58,702 bases of DNA, taken from NCBI GenBank assembly GCA_021769625.1, contig JAETSN010000021.1, positions 1 to 58,702 of the forward strand. The letters run 5' to 3'. The notes below the pieces were generated by a model. It saw only the letters and a program-made list of their open reading frames with translations. It did not search any database and was not told the origin of the DNA. A program made the position numbers and the translations under genes. The DNA is from [Clostridium] symbiosum. GTDB lineage: Bacteria > Bacillota > Clostridia > Lachnospirales > Lachnospiraceae. Every line of letters begins with the position of its first letter. The stretch's first letter is position 1. Of this stretch, positions 46,250-55,821 are shown piece by piece.

Positions 46250-47884
46250 ATGCCAATTACTGAGCTGTTAGAACAGAACTGCAAAATGTACGGAAACGAC
46301 ATCTGCCTTGTGGAGATCAACCCGGAGGTAAAGGACAAGCGCAGGGTGACATGGAAAGAATATGAACTGATCGAGCCGTCTCACGCTCCTTACTACAGAC
46401 GAGAGATCACATGGAATGTGTTTAACGAAAAAGCAAACCGTTTTGCCAACCTGCTCCTGTCGAGGGGCGTCACAAAAGGGGATAAGGTTGCCATCCTGCT
46501 GATGAACTGTCTGGAATGGCTGCCAATCTATTTCGGCATCTTAAAGACCGGCGCTCTCGCCGTCCCCCTGAACTTCCGCTACTCTTCCAGCGAGATCGAA
46601 TATTGTCTGGATCTGTCAGAAACCGATGTGCTGATCTTCGGACCGGAATTTATCGGCCGTATCGAGGAGATTGCGGACCGTATCAGCACTAACAGGCTGC
46701 TGTTCTACTTCGGGGAAAACTGCCCCTCCTTCGCAGAGGATTACAATGTGCTGACCGCAGACTGTTCCAGCCTTTCTCCGAATATCCTGCTGACGGACAA
46801 AGATGATGCCGCTATTTATTTTTCTTCCGGCACCACCGGTTTCCCGAAGGCTATTTTACATAACCACGAAAGCCTGATGCACTCCTGTAAAGTGGAGCAG
46901 AACCACCACGGCCAGAGCCGGAACGACGTCTTCCTGTGCATCCCGCCTCTCTATCATACCGGCGCAAAGATGCACTGGTTCGGTTCCCTGCTGTCCGGCA
47001 GCAAGGCGGTTCTGCTCAAGGGCACAAAACCGGAATACATTCTGGATGCCGTGTCAAAGGAAAAATGTACGATCGTCTGGCTGCTCGTGCCCTGGGCGCA
47101 GGATATTCTGGAGGCTCTGGATTCCGGCAGGCTGAAGATCGAAGATTACGAGTTGTCCCAGTGGCGGCTGATGCATATCGGCGCACAGCCGGTGCCGCCT
47201 TCACTGATCCGCCATTGGAAGGAATATTTCCCAGACCATTTATACGACACCAACTACGGCTTAAGCGAATCCATCGGACCGGGTGCCGTACATCTCGGCG
47301 TGGAAAATATCCACAAGGTGGGCGCCATCGGCGTGCCGGGCTATGGCTGGGAGACAAAGATCATCGCCCCAGACGGCAACCTCGTCGCGCAGGGTGAAGT
47401 GGGCGAGTTATGCGTCAAAGGCCCCGGTGTTATGACCTGTTATTATAATGATGAAAAAGCCACTGCCGAAGTCTTAAAGGACGGTTGGCTGCTGACCGGC
47501 GATATGGCAAGGCAGGATGAAGACGGCTTCATCTATCTGGTGGACCGCAAAAAAGACGTCATCATCAGCGGCGGCGAAAATCTCTACCCTGTACAGATCG
47601 AAGACTTCATCCGCACCCACAATGCCGTCCATGATGTGGCGGTGATCGGCCTTCCCGATAAGCGTCTGGGCGAGATCGCGGCAGCGATCATCGAGTTGAA
47701 ACCGGATATGACCTGCAGTGAAGAAGAGATGAACCTGTTCTGCACAGGACTTCCCAGATATAAACGTCCCCGGAAGATCATTTTCGACGATATTCCGAGA
47801 AATCCCACCGGCAAGATCGAAAAACCGGTACTGCGCGAACGGTATCAGGCAGACCGGCTGGTGGAAGCGGAAACACACCGGTGA
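46250..47884 (+). CDS. AMP-binding acyl-CoA ligase
   Basis: 544-residue class I adenylate-forming enzyme. A3 motif YFSSGTTGFPKAI, A5 YGLSES, A7 LTGDMARQDEDG, A8 DRKKDVIISGGENLYP and the A10 lysine in NPTGKIEKP are all intact. The closest types are medium/long-chain fatty acid or crotonobetaine/carnitine-CoA ligases; the acid is not predictable. It is monocistronic with an operator-promoter and a terminator. An acyl-CoA thioesterase is encoded 8 kb away. Confidence 0.9.
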   Translation: MPITELLEQNCKMYGNDICLVEINPEVKDKRRVTWKEYELIEPSHAPYYRREITWNVFNEKANRFANLLLSRGVTKGDKVAILLMNCLEWLPIYFGILKTGALAVPLNFRYSSSEIEYCLDLSETDVLIFGPEFIGRIEEIADRISTNRLLFYFGENCPSFAEDYNVLTADCSSLSPNILLTDKDDAAIYFSSGTTGFPKAILHNHESLMHSCKVEQNHHGQSRNDVFLCIPPLYHTGAKMHWFGSLLSGSKAVLLKGTKPEYILDAVSKEKCTIVWLLVPWAQDILEALDSGRLKIEDYELSQWRLMHIGAQPVPPSLIRHWKEYFPDHLYDTNYGLSESIGPGAVHLGVENIHKVGAIGVPGYGWETKIIAPDGNLVAQGEVGELCVKGPGVMTCYYNDEKATAEVLKDGWLLTGDMARQDEDGFIYLVDRKKDVIISGGENLYPVQIEDFIRTHNAVHDVAVIGLPDKRLGEIAAAIIELKPDMTCSEEEMNLFCTGLPRYKRPRKIIFDDIPRNPTGKIEKPVLRERYQADRLVEAETHR

Positions 47885-47890
47885 AGATCG

Positions 47891-47930
47891 ACGGACAGCA
47901 CGCAAAAGCGCGCTGTCCGTTATTGTTTGT
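47891..47930 (+). terminator. Terminator after the acyl-CoA ligase
   Basis: Stem ACGGACAGC-CGC-AAAA-GCG-GCTGTCCGT then TATTGTTTG. Confidence 0.75.
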
Positions 47931-48081
47931 ATAAGATATAGAGTACGGCTCATAATTAAGTTTAGCCGTATGCGGCAAAAGTTAGAGGTACGTAGAACTG
48001 TTTTAACCTGATAACTCAATGCCATGCAGTCGCTCATAGATCAGATCACAGTCATGTCCCGACCTATAGTCCCTGCCGCCC

Positions 48082-49050
48082 CTAGCCAAAATAATATTTT
48101 ATTTTCTCAAAAAAATCCGTAATGATAAAACGGCTGTCAATATCATCATACACCCTGATCTGCCGTCGGGAAGTGCCGGAAAAGTCATATGTACCGTCTT
48201 CTTTAACCCTGCACGGTGCATTTTCCATATGGAAATGCCCCAATGTATGATTCAGCATTAAGCCAACCACCGGCGAATCGCCAAGGCACCACAACTCACC
48301 GGCAAAACTGGTTGCTGCACCCCCGCGGGACATAGTCAGATAACGGCTGCCGAGCAAAGTTGACGTATCTTCCATCATTTGTGCATGTTCATTCGCTACA
48401 CGCATGGTATTTTCCACAAGATATCTTCCCAGTTTCCCACAGGGATACACATGGTTTAACAACTCAAAATAGCCTGCTTTCATCGTAATATAGACCGGTT
48501 TAGGCACCTGCCACAGTTCCACATCGGATTGAAAAACCGCACTGGCTCCATGAATATCGCCGAGCAGATTGTATTCCTTTCCTCCCTGCGGGTATGCATC
48601 TCCCCCGATCCAGATCACAGTGATCTTATCCGCGATACGGGGCTCCATCAATAGAGCGGAAGCAACATTGGTAATCGCACCGGTGCAGCAGACAAACAAC
48701 GGCCTGGGATCTTCTTTCATCGCCTCTTCGATGATAAAACGTGCCCCCTCGCTTTCAATGGGTGTATATTCATCTGCAAGCCCGGCATCTGCTCCATGCA
48801 ATACGGATACTTCACCGGCAACTCCCATCAGTTTTATCACCTTTTGAATTTCTTCATAACTTTTCTGCTCTGTCCCTCCATTTTTTATGCCGCCGTAATG
48901 CTCTGCTATAAACGCCTTCACATCAAAGCGCGGCGTCATCAACATATGGGCGATACAGTATTGATCATCCGCTTCATTGTTCGCATCTGTATCACAGATA
49001 ACACGAAGCTGCTTATCCAGCGGAAAAGGAAAGGGTCTTTCTCTCAACAT
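48082..49050 (-). CDS. Nucleoside hydrolase-like protein
   Basis: 322 residues. The N-terminal calcium/ribose motif is VICDTDANNEADDQ (D20, D22, D28, D29), two residues longer than the canonical DTDPGxDD, as in the DTDxxNExDDQ branch of the family. PLFVCCTGAITNVASAL and VIWIGGDAYPQGG correspond to the substrate-binding strands. It probably cleaves an N- or O-glycosidic ribosyl-type bond, but the substrate is not predictable. It is the last gene of the LacI-linked sugar operon; GAGGTGTTTTGA precedes the ATG. About 200 bases downstream hold no clear terminator. Confidence 0.85.
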   Translation of the reverse strand: MLRERPFPFPLDKQLRVICDTDANNEADDQYCIAHMLMTPRFDVKAFIAEHYGGIKNGGTEQKSYEEIQKVIKLMGVAGEVSVLHGADAGLADEYTPIESEGARFIIEEAMKEDPRPLFVCCTGAITNVASALLMEPRIADKITVIWIGGDAYPQGGKEYNLLGDIHGASAVFQSDVELWQVPKPVYITMKAGYFELLNHVYPCGKLGRYLVENTMRVANEHAQMMEDTSTLLGSRYLTMSRGGAATSFAGELWCLGDSPVVGLMLNHTLGHFHMENAPCRVKEDGTYDFSGTSRRQIRVYDDIDSRFIITDFFEKIKYYFG

Positions 49051-49073
49051 TCAAAACACCTCGCAAATATGAT

Positions 49074-50504
49074 CTATCCGACAATAAATTCCATTTCTTT
49101 CAGGCAGATATATCCACTGCCGTGATATAAAAAGTAAAGCGCATGTATCCCATTCCAGAAGAACGGTACTGATATCGCCTGCCATGTATCCGCATGGATG
49201 CTGATATCCGCTACGGCCAGACACTCACCATTTTTCGGATCATCGGAGCGCAGTTCCACGCTGCCATCAGAATTGCCCCTCAGCATAAGCCTGATACCAC
49301 TTACATTTTCTGCCGAAAAATATTTAAATCCTATCGTCGTGCCATCCGTAATATTCCGTATATACTGTTCCCGTTTTGATTCATCTGCAACGGAAGTATC
49401 TTCCCAAATGCATGGAAAAACACTGGAATCCGCATTGCGGTACGAAAGCATTTCCTCGCTGTCTTTATAGGTCAGATGGCAGGCATAAGCCGCAGGCCAT
49501 ACTCCAAAAGCAGGCAGGGCTCCGCCTGTCAGTCCACTGCTGGTAACCCCAACCTGAGGAATCGTTCCATCAGGAAGAATCCTGATTGGTTCCGCGCAGC
49601 CCTGTCTTGAAAACTGTGTACACTGTGTATGCCGCTGATAAAAAATATAATATTGTCCATTGATACAGACAATACCGCCATGATTGTTGCCCGGAAGACA
49701 AACCGGATCCTTTCGTCCGTTCATTCCAATATCGGCATTTGAAATGATAACGCCTCCAAAAACAAATCCTTTCGTCGGTTCCTTACTGACAGCATAACAC
49801 AATTCATGGCACACTTCACTGGAATAAACAAGATAATACTGACCGTTTATCTTTCTCATGGACGGTGCCTCATAATATCCATGATCTTCAAAACCCGTTC
49901 CCTTCGTATTGACATCACGGGGCAGACAGACAACAGGTTCACTCACCACGGTCAGCATATCCTGCGCCAGTTCCACCGCCATACAGCCTAAGCTGACACT
50001 GCCTCCCAACTTGACCGCGATCGTTTCCGAAGTATAACCGTAATAAAGATAAATATGTCCGTTATCATCCACAAGAACTGAAGGATCATAAGGCATATAC
50101 TCATGAAAGATCGACCCGTCCGCATAATGCACATGCCCATAAAATTCAAAGGGGCCAGCGGGGCTGCTGCTGACAGCCACGCCGAATTCCAGTTTTTTTC
50201 TGATACAATAAAACAGGTAATATCTTTTGTCCGGTCCCTGTACAACATCCGGCGCGAATAATTCCCACTTTCCGTCACTGTTATGCGGATCCTGATCCTT
50301 CCTGTAGGATACGCCTTCATAGCGCCAATCCCCCAAATCATCCAAAGGGGCGGACCATACTACATAATCTTCCAGACAAAACCAGTTGCCGCCGGATCTG
50401 TCATGAGAACCATATATGTAAAGTCTGTTCTCGAAAATACGGGGTTCTCCATCCGGAACATATTCATACAAAGGTAAATAGGGATTCGGTGAAATTCCTC
50501 TCAT
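49074..50504 (-). CDS. Family 43 glycoside hydrolase with C-terminal binding module
   Basis: 476 residues, no signal peptide, so cytoplasmic. The five-bladed propeller has the three acidic residues expected for GH43: Asp in VPDGEPRIF (about 17), Asp in YDPSVLVDD (about 138) and the general acid in YYEAPSM (about 212). The last 130 residues resemble a CBM6-like beta-sandwich. Likely arabinofuranosidase or xylosidase-type activity; the exact sugar is unknown. It lies between the transporter ATPase and the nucleoside hydrolase in one run of minus-strand genes. GGAGAAGGCA precedes the ATG. Confidence 0.88.
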   Translation of the reverse strand: MRGISPNPYLPLYEYVPDGEPRIFENRLYIYGSHDRSGGNWFCLEDYVVWSAPLDDLGDWRYEGVSYRKDQDPHNSDGKWELFAPDVVQGPDKRYYLFYCIRKKLEFGVAVSSSPAGPFEFYGHVHYADGSIFHEYMPYDPSVLVDDNGHIYLYYGYTSETIAVKLGGSVSLGCMAVELAQDMLTVVSEPVVCLPRDVNTKGTGFEDHGYYEAPSMRKINGQYYLVYSSEVCHELCYAVSKEPTKGFVFGGVIISNADIGMNGRKDPVCLPGNNHGGIVCINGQYYIFYQRHTQCTQFSRQGCAEPIRILPDGTIPQVGVTSSGLTGGALPAFGVWPAAYACHLTYKDSEEMLSYRNADSSVFPCIWEDTSVADESKREQYIRNITDGTTIGFKYFSAENVSGIRLMLRGNSDGSVELRSDDPKNGECLAVADISIHADTWQAISVPFFWNGIHALYFLYHGSGYICLKEMEFIVG

Positions 50505-50523
50505 TGCCTTCTCCTTTTTAAAC

Positions 50524-52041
50524 TTATTCTCCCGCGATAGCCAGACGCATCACATTCGCCTGATTGATCTCTGCGGCACTTAATTCTCCTGTTATATTGC
50601 CATTGCCCATAACAAGGACGCGGTCGCTCACAGATACAAGTTCCGGCATATCGGAAGAAATCATCACAATAGACATTCCTTTATTTGCAAGATCGTCCAG
50701 TATCCTGTAAAAATCCGCCTTAGTTCCGACATCGATCCCTTTTGTCGGCTCATCGATAAACAGAATATCCGGATTTTTCATCAGCCATTTCCCCAAAATG
50801 ACCTTCTGCTGGTTTCCGCCGGACAGATTTGCCACCATAGAATTTACAGAGGGCGCTTTCACCCGCATATCCGTAAACTGTTTCATCACCTGCTCTTTTT
50901 CTGTCTTTTTATCAAGAAAGAGTTTTTTGGGCAGCCACGGAAGTGAAGGAAGACTTGTATTATGCAGGATCGACATTGTGTCCACAAAACCTGTCAGTTT
51001 TCGCTCCTCCGTCACAAAACCTATTCCGTTTGCAATGGCATCTTTCGGAGACGTGATATTTACTTCTTTCCCATTGATCAGCACTGTTTTCGATACTCCC
51101 TCTGTCAGCTTTCCAAAAATGCCTTCCAGAATCTCACTGCGCCCTGCTCCGACTAGTCCTCCGATCCCGAGGATCTCTCCTTTCAGCAGCTTAAAACTCA
51201 CATGATTTACAATATTTCGATCGCGGATCGTGGGATGGGGTACTACAAGGTCTTTGACCTCCATCACGACCTCGCCGGGCTCTCTCGGTGTCTTCACATA
51301 CATATTTTCGATCTTGCGCCCGATCATCGCCTGGATCAATTCATCCCTGTTATCCCAGTCCTTTGTCTCCCGCGTCTCGATCACATTGCCGTCTCTGATC
51401 ACGGTGATGCGGTCGCATATGCGATAAATTTCCTCCATCTTATGGGAAATATAAATGCAGGAAACACCTTTTTTCTTTAAATCCACCAGAAAGTTCATCA
51501 ACACATCCACTTCTTTATCCGTAAGCGCCGTAGTCGGCTCATCAAGAACCAATATTCTGGGATTCGTAGAAATACCACGCAGTATTGCAAGCATCTGAAG
51601 CTGTCCGCTGTTCAATTTACGCACGATAGTCTTCGGCCCGGCTTCAATACCCACCATATCAAGCAGTTCCTGTGTATCGTTGTACATTTTTTTATAATCT
51701 ACAAACATATTTCCCGGCTGGTTGCCGACATAAATATTCTCTGCGATAGAAGAATCCAGAAAAGCGCTCACCTCCTGATAGATCATGGCAATTCCTGTAT
51801 TCCGCCCATCGGCAACGGAATTAAAGACCTGCTTTTTGCCTTCCAGCCATACTTCTCCTTCGTACTCCCTGCTTGTATACGTTCCGCTCAGCACTTTCAT
51901 CAATGTGGATTTCCCTGCCCCATTTTCCCCTACAATTCCGAGAATCTCCCCTTTTCTGAGATCGATCGATACATCGTTCAGCGCAATGACGCCCGGAAAT
52001 TTTTTTGTGACATGGCGCATTTCAAGAATAATATCGTTCAT
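50524..52041 (-). CDS. CUT2 sugar ABC transporter ATP-binding protein
   Basis: 505-residue double ATPase. First domain [28 protein letters not shown] (variant signature) and LVLDEPTTAL. Second domain has the degenerate Walker A GLVGAGRSEILEGIFG, intact [15 protein letters not shown] and LFIDEPTKGIDVG. It is of the RbsA/XylG/MglA class and partners the permease and binding protein upstream in the same run. Sugar specificity is not evident from this subunit. Confidence 0.92.
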   Translation of the reverse strand: MNDIILEMRHVTKKFPGVIALNDVSIDLRKGEILGIVGENGAGKSTLMKVLSGTYTSREYEGEVWLEGKKQVFNSVADGRNTGIAMIYQEVSAFLDSSIAENIYVGNQPGNMFVDYKKMYNDTQELLDMVGIEAGPKTIVRKLNSGQLQMLAILRGISTNPRILVLDEPTTALTDKEVDVLMNFLVDLKKKGVSCIYISHKMEEIYRICDRITVIRDGNVIETRETKDWDNRDELIQAMIGRKIENMYVKTPREPGEVVMEVKDLVVPHPTIRDRNIVNHVSFKLLKGEILGIGGLVGAGRSEILEGIFGKLTEGVSKTVLINGKEVNITSPKDAIANGIGFVTEERKLTGFVDTMSILHNTSLPSLPWLPKKLFLDKKTEKEQVMKQFTDMRVKAPSVNSMVANLSGGNQQKVILGKWLMKNPDILFIDEPTKGIDVGTKADFYRILDDLANKGMSIVMISSDMPELVSVSDRVLVMGNGNITGELSAAEINQANVMRLAIAGE

Positions 52042-52105
52042 TTTTACTCTAACCTCTCATTCTGCCGCTTCTGCGGCTTTCCAATCAACGGGTTCTTCTT
52101 CTCAT

Positions 52106-53071
52106 CTATGCTCTGCGGGCACTCTTTTGACGGAAATAGTCAATCAGTAATGCGATAACAAGAATCAGACCGTATACGACGTTCTGCCAGTTTGTGGAAA
52201 TCCCCATAACTACCAGCGCATTTGTGATAACGGCAAACAGCATACATCCGAGAACAGAACCTGCGATCGTCCCTGAACCGCCGCGCATTGCAGTACCGCC
52301 GATGATAACCGAAGACATGATCGTCAGAGATGTTCCGGCACCTGCCGTAAGCTGTGCGCTGGAGAAACGTGAACAATACAGAATGCCTGAAATAGCTCCA
52401 AAAATACCTACTAAAATGAAAAGTCCTGTGTGAATCTTTTTGACATTGATGCCGGCAAGATTTGCCGCTTCCGTATTTCCTCCCACCGCAAGGATCTTTC
52501 GTCCGATCTTCATATGTTTCATGACAACATAACCGACAACTGCCAGAACCAGCGCATAAACGACCGTGATCGTTACCTGTCCCGCCAGTCTTGTCTGAGC
52601 TATCGCTTTAAAGGAACCGGATATACCCGGCACCGGGTTGTTGTTCGTGATAACAGCAGATATACCCTCTACGATATTGGATACTGCCAATGTTGCGATA
52701 AAACCGGGCAGTTGAAAGTAATCTACCAGCACCGCATTACACATGCCGACAACCGCACCGACAAGAATACCTAATAAAAGTGCAATGGGGAGCGGCATGC
52801 CGCCCGTCTCTGCCATTGCAGCAACGATTCCGCCCAGAGCGGTCGTTGCCGCGATCGACATATCCATACGTCCGGACGCCATCAGCATCGTCAGTGGAAC
52901 AGCCAGGATCGTCGTATAACTTGTTGTCCTTAAAATATCAAACAGATTGTTTGAGTTCAGAAAAGCCGGATTTACCAAAGAGGCCACAATGACCAAAATG
53001 ATCAGAGGAAGCAATGCGCCCAGCTCTTTTACTTTCATAACATCACCAAGTGATAATTTCTTTTCCTTCAT
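52106..53071 (-). CDS. CUT2 sugar ABC transporter permease
   Basis: 321 residues with about nine to ten hydrophobic segments of the RbsC type. GRMDMSIAATTALGGIVAA is the conserved inner motif, AAGITVKK-like NLAGINVKK and VIIGGTAMRGGSGTIAGSVLG follow. It is more RbsC-like in length than MglC in the other locus. It lies between the binding-protein gene and the ATPase gene; a 117-bp palindrome precedes it. Confidence 0.92.
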   Translation of the reverse strand: MKEKKLSLGDVMKVKELGALLPLIILVIVASLVNPAFLNSNNLFDILRTTSYTTILAVPLTMLMASGRMDMSIAATTALGGIVAAMAETGGMPLPIALLLGILVGAVVGMCNAVLVDYFQLPGFIATLAVSNIVEGISAVITNNNPVPGISGSFKAIAQTRLAGQVTITVVYALVLAVVGYVVMKHMKIGRKILAVGGNTEAANLAGINVKKIHTGLFILVGIFGAISGILYCSRFSSAQLTAGAGTSLTIMSSVIIGGTAMRGGSGTIAGSVLGCMLFAVITNALVVMGISTNWQNVVYGLILVIALLIDYFRQKSARRA

Positions 53072-53090
53072 AACAACGGATCTCCTTTTT

Positions 53091-53207
53091 TAAAGTCGCT
53101 GCGCAACGGCACTAAAGAGTAAAGTCACTTCGTCACACATTCATAGGAGAAACTTTCATTTGAAAGGGCACTCATGAAAGTTCCTCTCGTGCTCCTTCGC
53201 GGCTTTA
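53091..53207 (-). repeat. Intra-operon palindrome between binding-protein and permease genes
   Basis: Outer arms TAAAG-CGC/GCG-CTTTA, GGCAC/GTGC internally, and an inner hairpin GAGAAACTTTCAT...ATGAAAGTTCCTC (53148-53185). The position after a binding-protein gene parallels the hairpin at 21584. It resembles family A in layout but not convincingly in sequence. Confidence 0.55.
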
Positions 53208-53248
53208 CCGTCCAACAGAAAATATTTTTATATAAACATTTGACTTTC

Positions 53249-54340
53249 TTAGTCGATATTGATGCCGTGTTCTGCGGCATATGCATCTACCTCTTCAGGC
53301 ATCACCCAGATTTTCGGCGGGAAATTCTTATATTCATATTCTTCGCCGCCTATGATCTGTTCCACAACGCCGCAGAGCTGTTCACCGCCCATGTATACTG
53401 TGTCTACAGAAGAAGTTGCACTCAGGGCGCCGCTTTTCACACGTCTCAGCGCATCCTCATCTAGAGACAAACCGCACGCGATCACCTGTCCCTGCAGTCC
53501 GTTTTCCTCAATATAGGAAGCCGCCCCGACCGCACTGTACATATCACAGCAGATGATCACATTTGTTTCAGGATGCGCAATAAACAACGCGCCAATAGCA
53601 TCCTGTGCGGTCGCTGCATTTGACTCCGATTCCCCTTCTCCAAGTTCATTGACTTCACCACCGTAATTTTCGGCAAGACTATCCAGAACACCCGATTTCA
53701 CTGTCTGCTGGGCTATATTGCTGGAAGCAATTGACATACTGACATAATTAATTTCTTCAAGTCCCTGTTCTGTGGCGAACTGTGCTATCTTTTCCCCCTG
53801 CTGTCTGCCGGACTCATACGAATCGATACCAACCTGCGCAACAACATATTCTTCACCGGGATTATTATTAAAATCAAGAACAAGTACTCCCGCTTCTTTG
53901 GCCCGATTCAAAAAATCCTCAAATATGGAAATATCAACCATATTGGCTGCAATAACATTATATCCCTGGATCAATGCTGTTTCCGCAAGATCAAGCACAC
54001 CGGCGTCTCCGGTCTCCGCATCTGCCGGAGCCCAGTAAACGCTCTCCCATCCTCTCGATGCCGCAGCGTCCGTAAAGCCCTGTTCTATATTTCCCCAGAA
54101 ATTTCCGCCGGAGGTTTCACCTATCAGCGCAATCTTTACATCTGTGATGCCTGTATAATCTACATCATTTCTCACAGCGGCGGGCTCTCCCTCTTCTGCA
54201 GATGTTTCCTCTCCGGCGGATGTCTCTGTCCCTGTATCCGCTGCGGCCCCAGCCGGTGTATCAGAAGCGGACCCGCATGCAGTAAGAGTAAATACCAGTG
54301 CTGCCGTTAATAATAGTGCTGTGATCTTTTTGAATTTCAT
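53249..54340 (-). CDS. Sugar-binding lipoprotein (CUT2 type)
   Basis: 363 residues from the ATG at 54340 (GGAGAGGAAA upstream). Signal peptide with lipobox LTAC (Cys22), a Gly/Ala/Glu/Thr-rich linker, then a type I periplasmic binding fold: DVKIALIGETSGGNFWGNIEQGF segment, GVLVLDFNNNP, VIICCDMYSAVGAASYIEENG. It has no galactose-type DxNxDG calcium loop, so the ligand differs from that of MglB. It is the first gene of the operon controlled by the divergent LacI regulator. Confidence 0.9.
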   Translation of the reverse strand: MKFKKITALLLTAALVFTLTACGSASDTPAGAAADTGTETSAGEETSAEEGEPAAVRNDVDYTGITDVKIALIGETSGGNFWGNIEQGFTDAAASRGWESVYWAPADAETGDAGVLDLAETALIQGYNVIAANMVDISIFEDFLNRAKEAGVLVLDFNNNPGEEYVVAQVGIDSYESGRQQGEKIAQFATEQGLEEINYVSMSIASSNIAQQTVKSGVLDSLAENYGGEVNELGEGESESNAATAQDAIGALFIAHPETNVIICCDMYSAVGAASYIEENGLQGQVIACGLSLDEDALRRVKSGALSATSSVDTVYMGGEQLCGVVEQIIGGEEYEYKNFPPKIWVMPEEVDAYAAEHGINID

Positions 54341-54449
54341 TTTCCTCTCCTTTTCATTATTGTGAAATTTCATTACATCTTTTATGTAATAATATGATTT
54401 ATGATTTTCCTTTTTTCGTGGTAGGAAAATCACTTTATGTGTTGGTTAA

Positions 54450-54478
54450 ACTATACAGCAGTGCATAAGGATAGTCAA
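54450..54478 (-). promoter_or_regulatory. Sigma-A promoter of the sugar operon
   Basis: On the minus strand TTGACT (54478-54473), 17-base spacer, TATAGT (54455-54450), about 110 bases before the binding-protein ATG. Confidence 0.85.
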
Positions 54479-54513
54479 CAAAAAAGTGCAGAAATCTTCA
54501 TATTTGTTGAATT

Positions 54514-54543
54514 TAGACAATTTTTAGCATCTAAAATTGTCTA
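54514..54543. promoter_or_regulatory. Candidate LacI-family operator
   Basis: Inverted repeat TAGACAATTTTTAG-CAT-CTAAAATTGTCTA in the divergent region, just upstream of the operon promoter. The remaining AT-rich 230 bases to the LacI start have several possible -10 boxes but no clear promoter. Confidence 0.6.
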
Positions 54544-54778
54544 GTTTTCAGTATGGAATCTTTTGAAAAATTTCAGAATTTATATGTAAATAATTTACAC
54601 ATTTTTTCTTTATATAACTCTTCATTAAAGTTTCCCATAAAATTACACAAGAAAATTTTATGAATAAATAATGGAAAAAAAATGAAAAACATTGTATGAT
54701 AATATATAGTTGAACATATTGGAATTATATAGCATTTATATGTTTGTACCATAGATCTGCAGAAAGGCATAATTGCTG

Positions 54779-55777
54779 ATGAAAAAAGTGAAACTAACAG
54801 ATGTGGCGAAAGTTGCCGGTGTCTCGACGGCAACCGTATCAAGAGTATTGAACAACAATGGATATGTTTCAAGTGAAGTCCGTTTGTCCGTCTGGAATGC
54901 CGTCAGGTCCACCGGCTACGGCAAAGGTCCCGGCGAGGATCTTTCTTCCAGGCAGAAACTTGTGGGTGTCATTTTAAAAAAGCTGCCCGTCAATATGTTT
55001 TTTGAATCCGTAAATTACGCTCTTCAAAATGAACTTGAAAAAGCAGATATGCAGCCCATCACCATCTTCTGTGATCACGTGAATAATATCACGGTGAAAG
55101 AGCGGACAAAAAAGCTTCTGGGGCACCATGTCTGCGGCATCATCATCAGCGGTTTTGAAGATGATGTCTTAACAAAAGATGTCCGTACGCTTTTATCGGA
55201 GTGTGGGATTCCTGTCGTCTTTGTGGAACGCCTTGCAGACAGCCAGGGCTTTAACCGGATCTGTGTGGACAATACCCAGGGTGGATATCTTGCCGCAAGG
55301 CATCTGATTGAGAAAGGACATAAGAAAATTGTCTACATCAGCAGAGGAAAAACAGATTATCATGCCGGAAGTTATCGTTTAGAGGGATTTATGAAAGCCA
55401 TCCGGGAGGAAAAAGAGCCTCCCGAATATCTGATAAAAACCTGTTCCTCCCCCGATGTGTCGGAAGGATACCGTGCTTTAAAAGAAGCCGAACAGGAATT
55501 ACCCGGCTTTACGGGCGTTCAGGCATGGTATGATGGTTATGTGGTCGGCGCATTACAATATTTATACGAAAAAGGATTAAGGGTGCCCGAAGACATCGAA
55601 GTCATAGGACATGACGGCACTTATTCCGCACTCCTCGCCCCCCCGGTCAGCAGTGTATGCCTTCCCTTTGATGAGATGGCCGCAGCGGCCGTAAATGTGA
55701 TCGTAGAATGGCAGGATGATTCCGTTGAACATTTTGTAAAAAGCGTCTATCTCGAACCGAAACTGATACTGCGTTAA
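54779..55777 (+). CDS. LacI-family transcriptional regulator
   Basis: 332 residues from the ATG at 54779; a TTG at 54773 is nearly as good (AAAGG five bases before it). The N-terminal helix-turn-helix VKLTDVAKVAGVSTATVSRVLNNNG is canonical, followed by a periplasmic-binding-type effector domain with FNRICVDNTQGGYLAARHLIEKGH and VIGHDGTYSALLAPPVSSV. It is divergent from the transporter operon, which it most likely represses in the absence of sugar. Confidence 0.93.
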   Translation: MKKVKLTDVAKVAGVSTATVSRVLNNNGYVSSEVRLSVWNAVRSTGYGKGPGEDLSSRQKLVGVILKKLPVNMFFESVNYALQNELEKADMQPITIFCDHVNNITVKERTKKLLGHHVCGIIISGFEDDVLTKDVRTLLSECGIPVVFVERLADSQGFNRICVDNTQGGYLAARHLIEKGHKKIVYISRGKTDYHAGSYRLEGFMKAIREEKEPPEYLIKTCSSPDVSEGYRALKEAEQELPGFTGVQAWYDGYVVGALQYLYEKGLRVPEDIEVIGHDGTYSALLAPPVSSVCLPFDEMAAAAVNVIVEWQDDSVEHFVKSVYLEPKLILR

Positions 55778-55815
55778 ACCGGGCGGAGCAATTCTTTCCC
55801 CGCCCGGTTTTTCTC
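55776..55815 (+). terminator. Terminator after the LacI gene
   Basis: Stem AAACCGGGCG/CGCCCGGTTT then TTTCTCC, overlapping the LacI stop codon. It could also serve the convergent thioesterase gene. Confidence 0.8.
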
Positions 55816-55821
55816 CGTTCT

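Noticed and set aside
47474..48037. 187-codon minus-strand open frame
   Set aside because: Lies antisense over the acyl-CoA ligase C-terminus, whose conserved motifs are on the plus strand; it shows no family features.
53091..53207. Sixth member of family A
   Set aside because: Shares palindromic layout and a CGGCACTAAA stretch, but lacks the AAACGC/GCGTTT inner stem and the CGCTCTCGCTC core.
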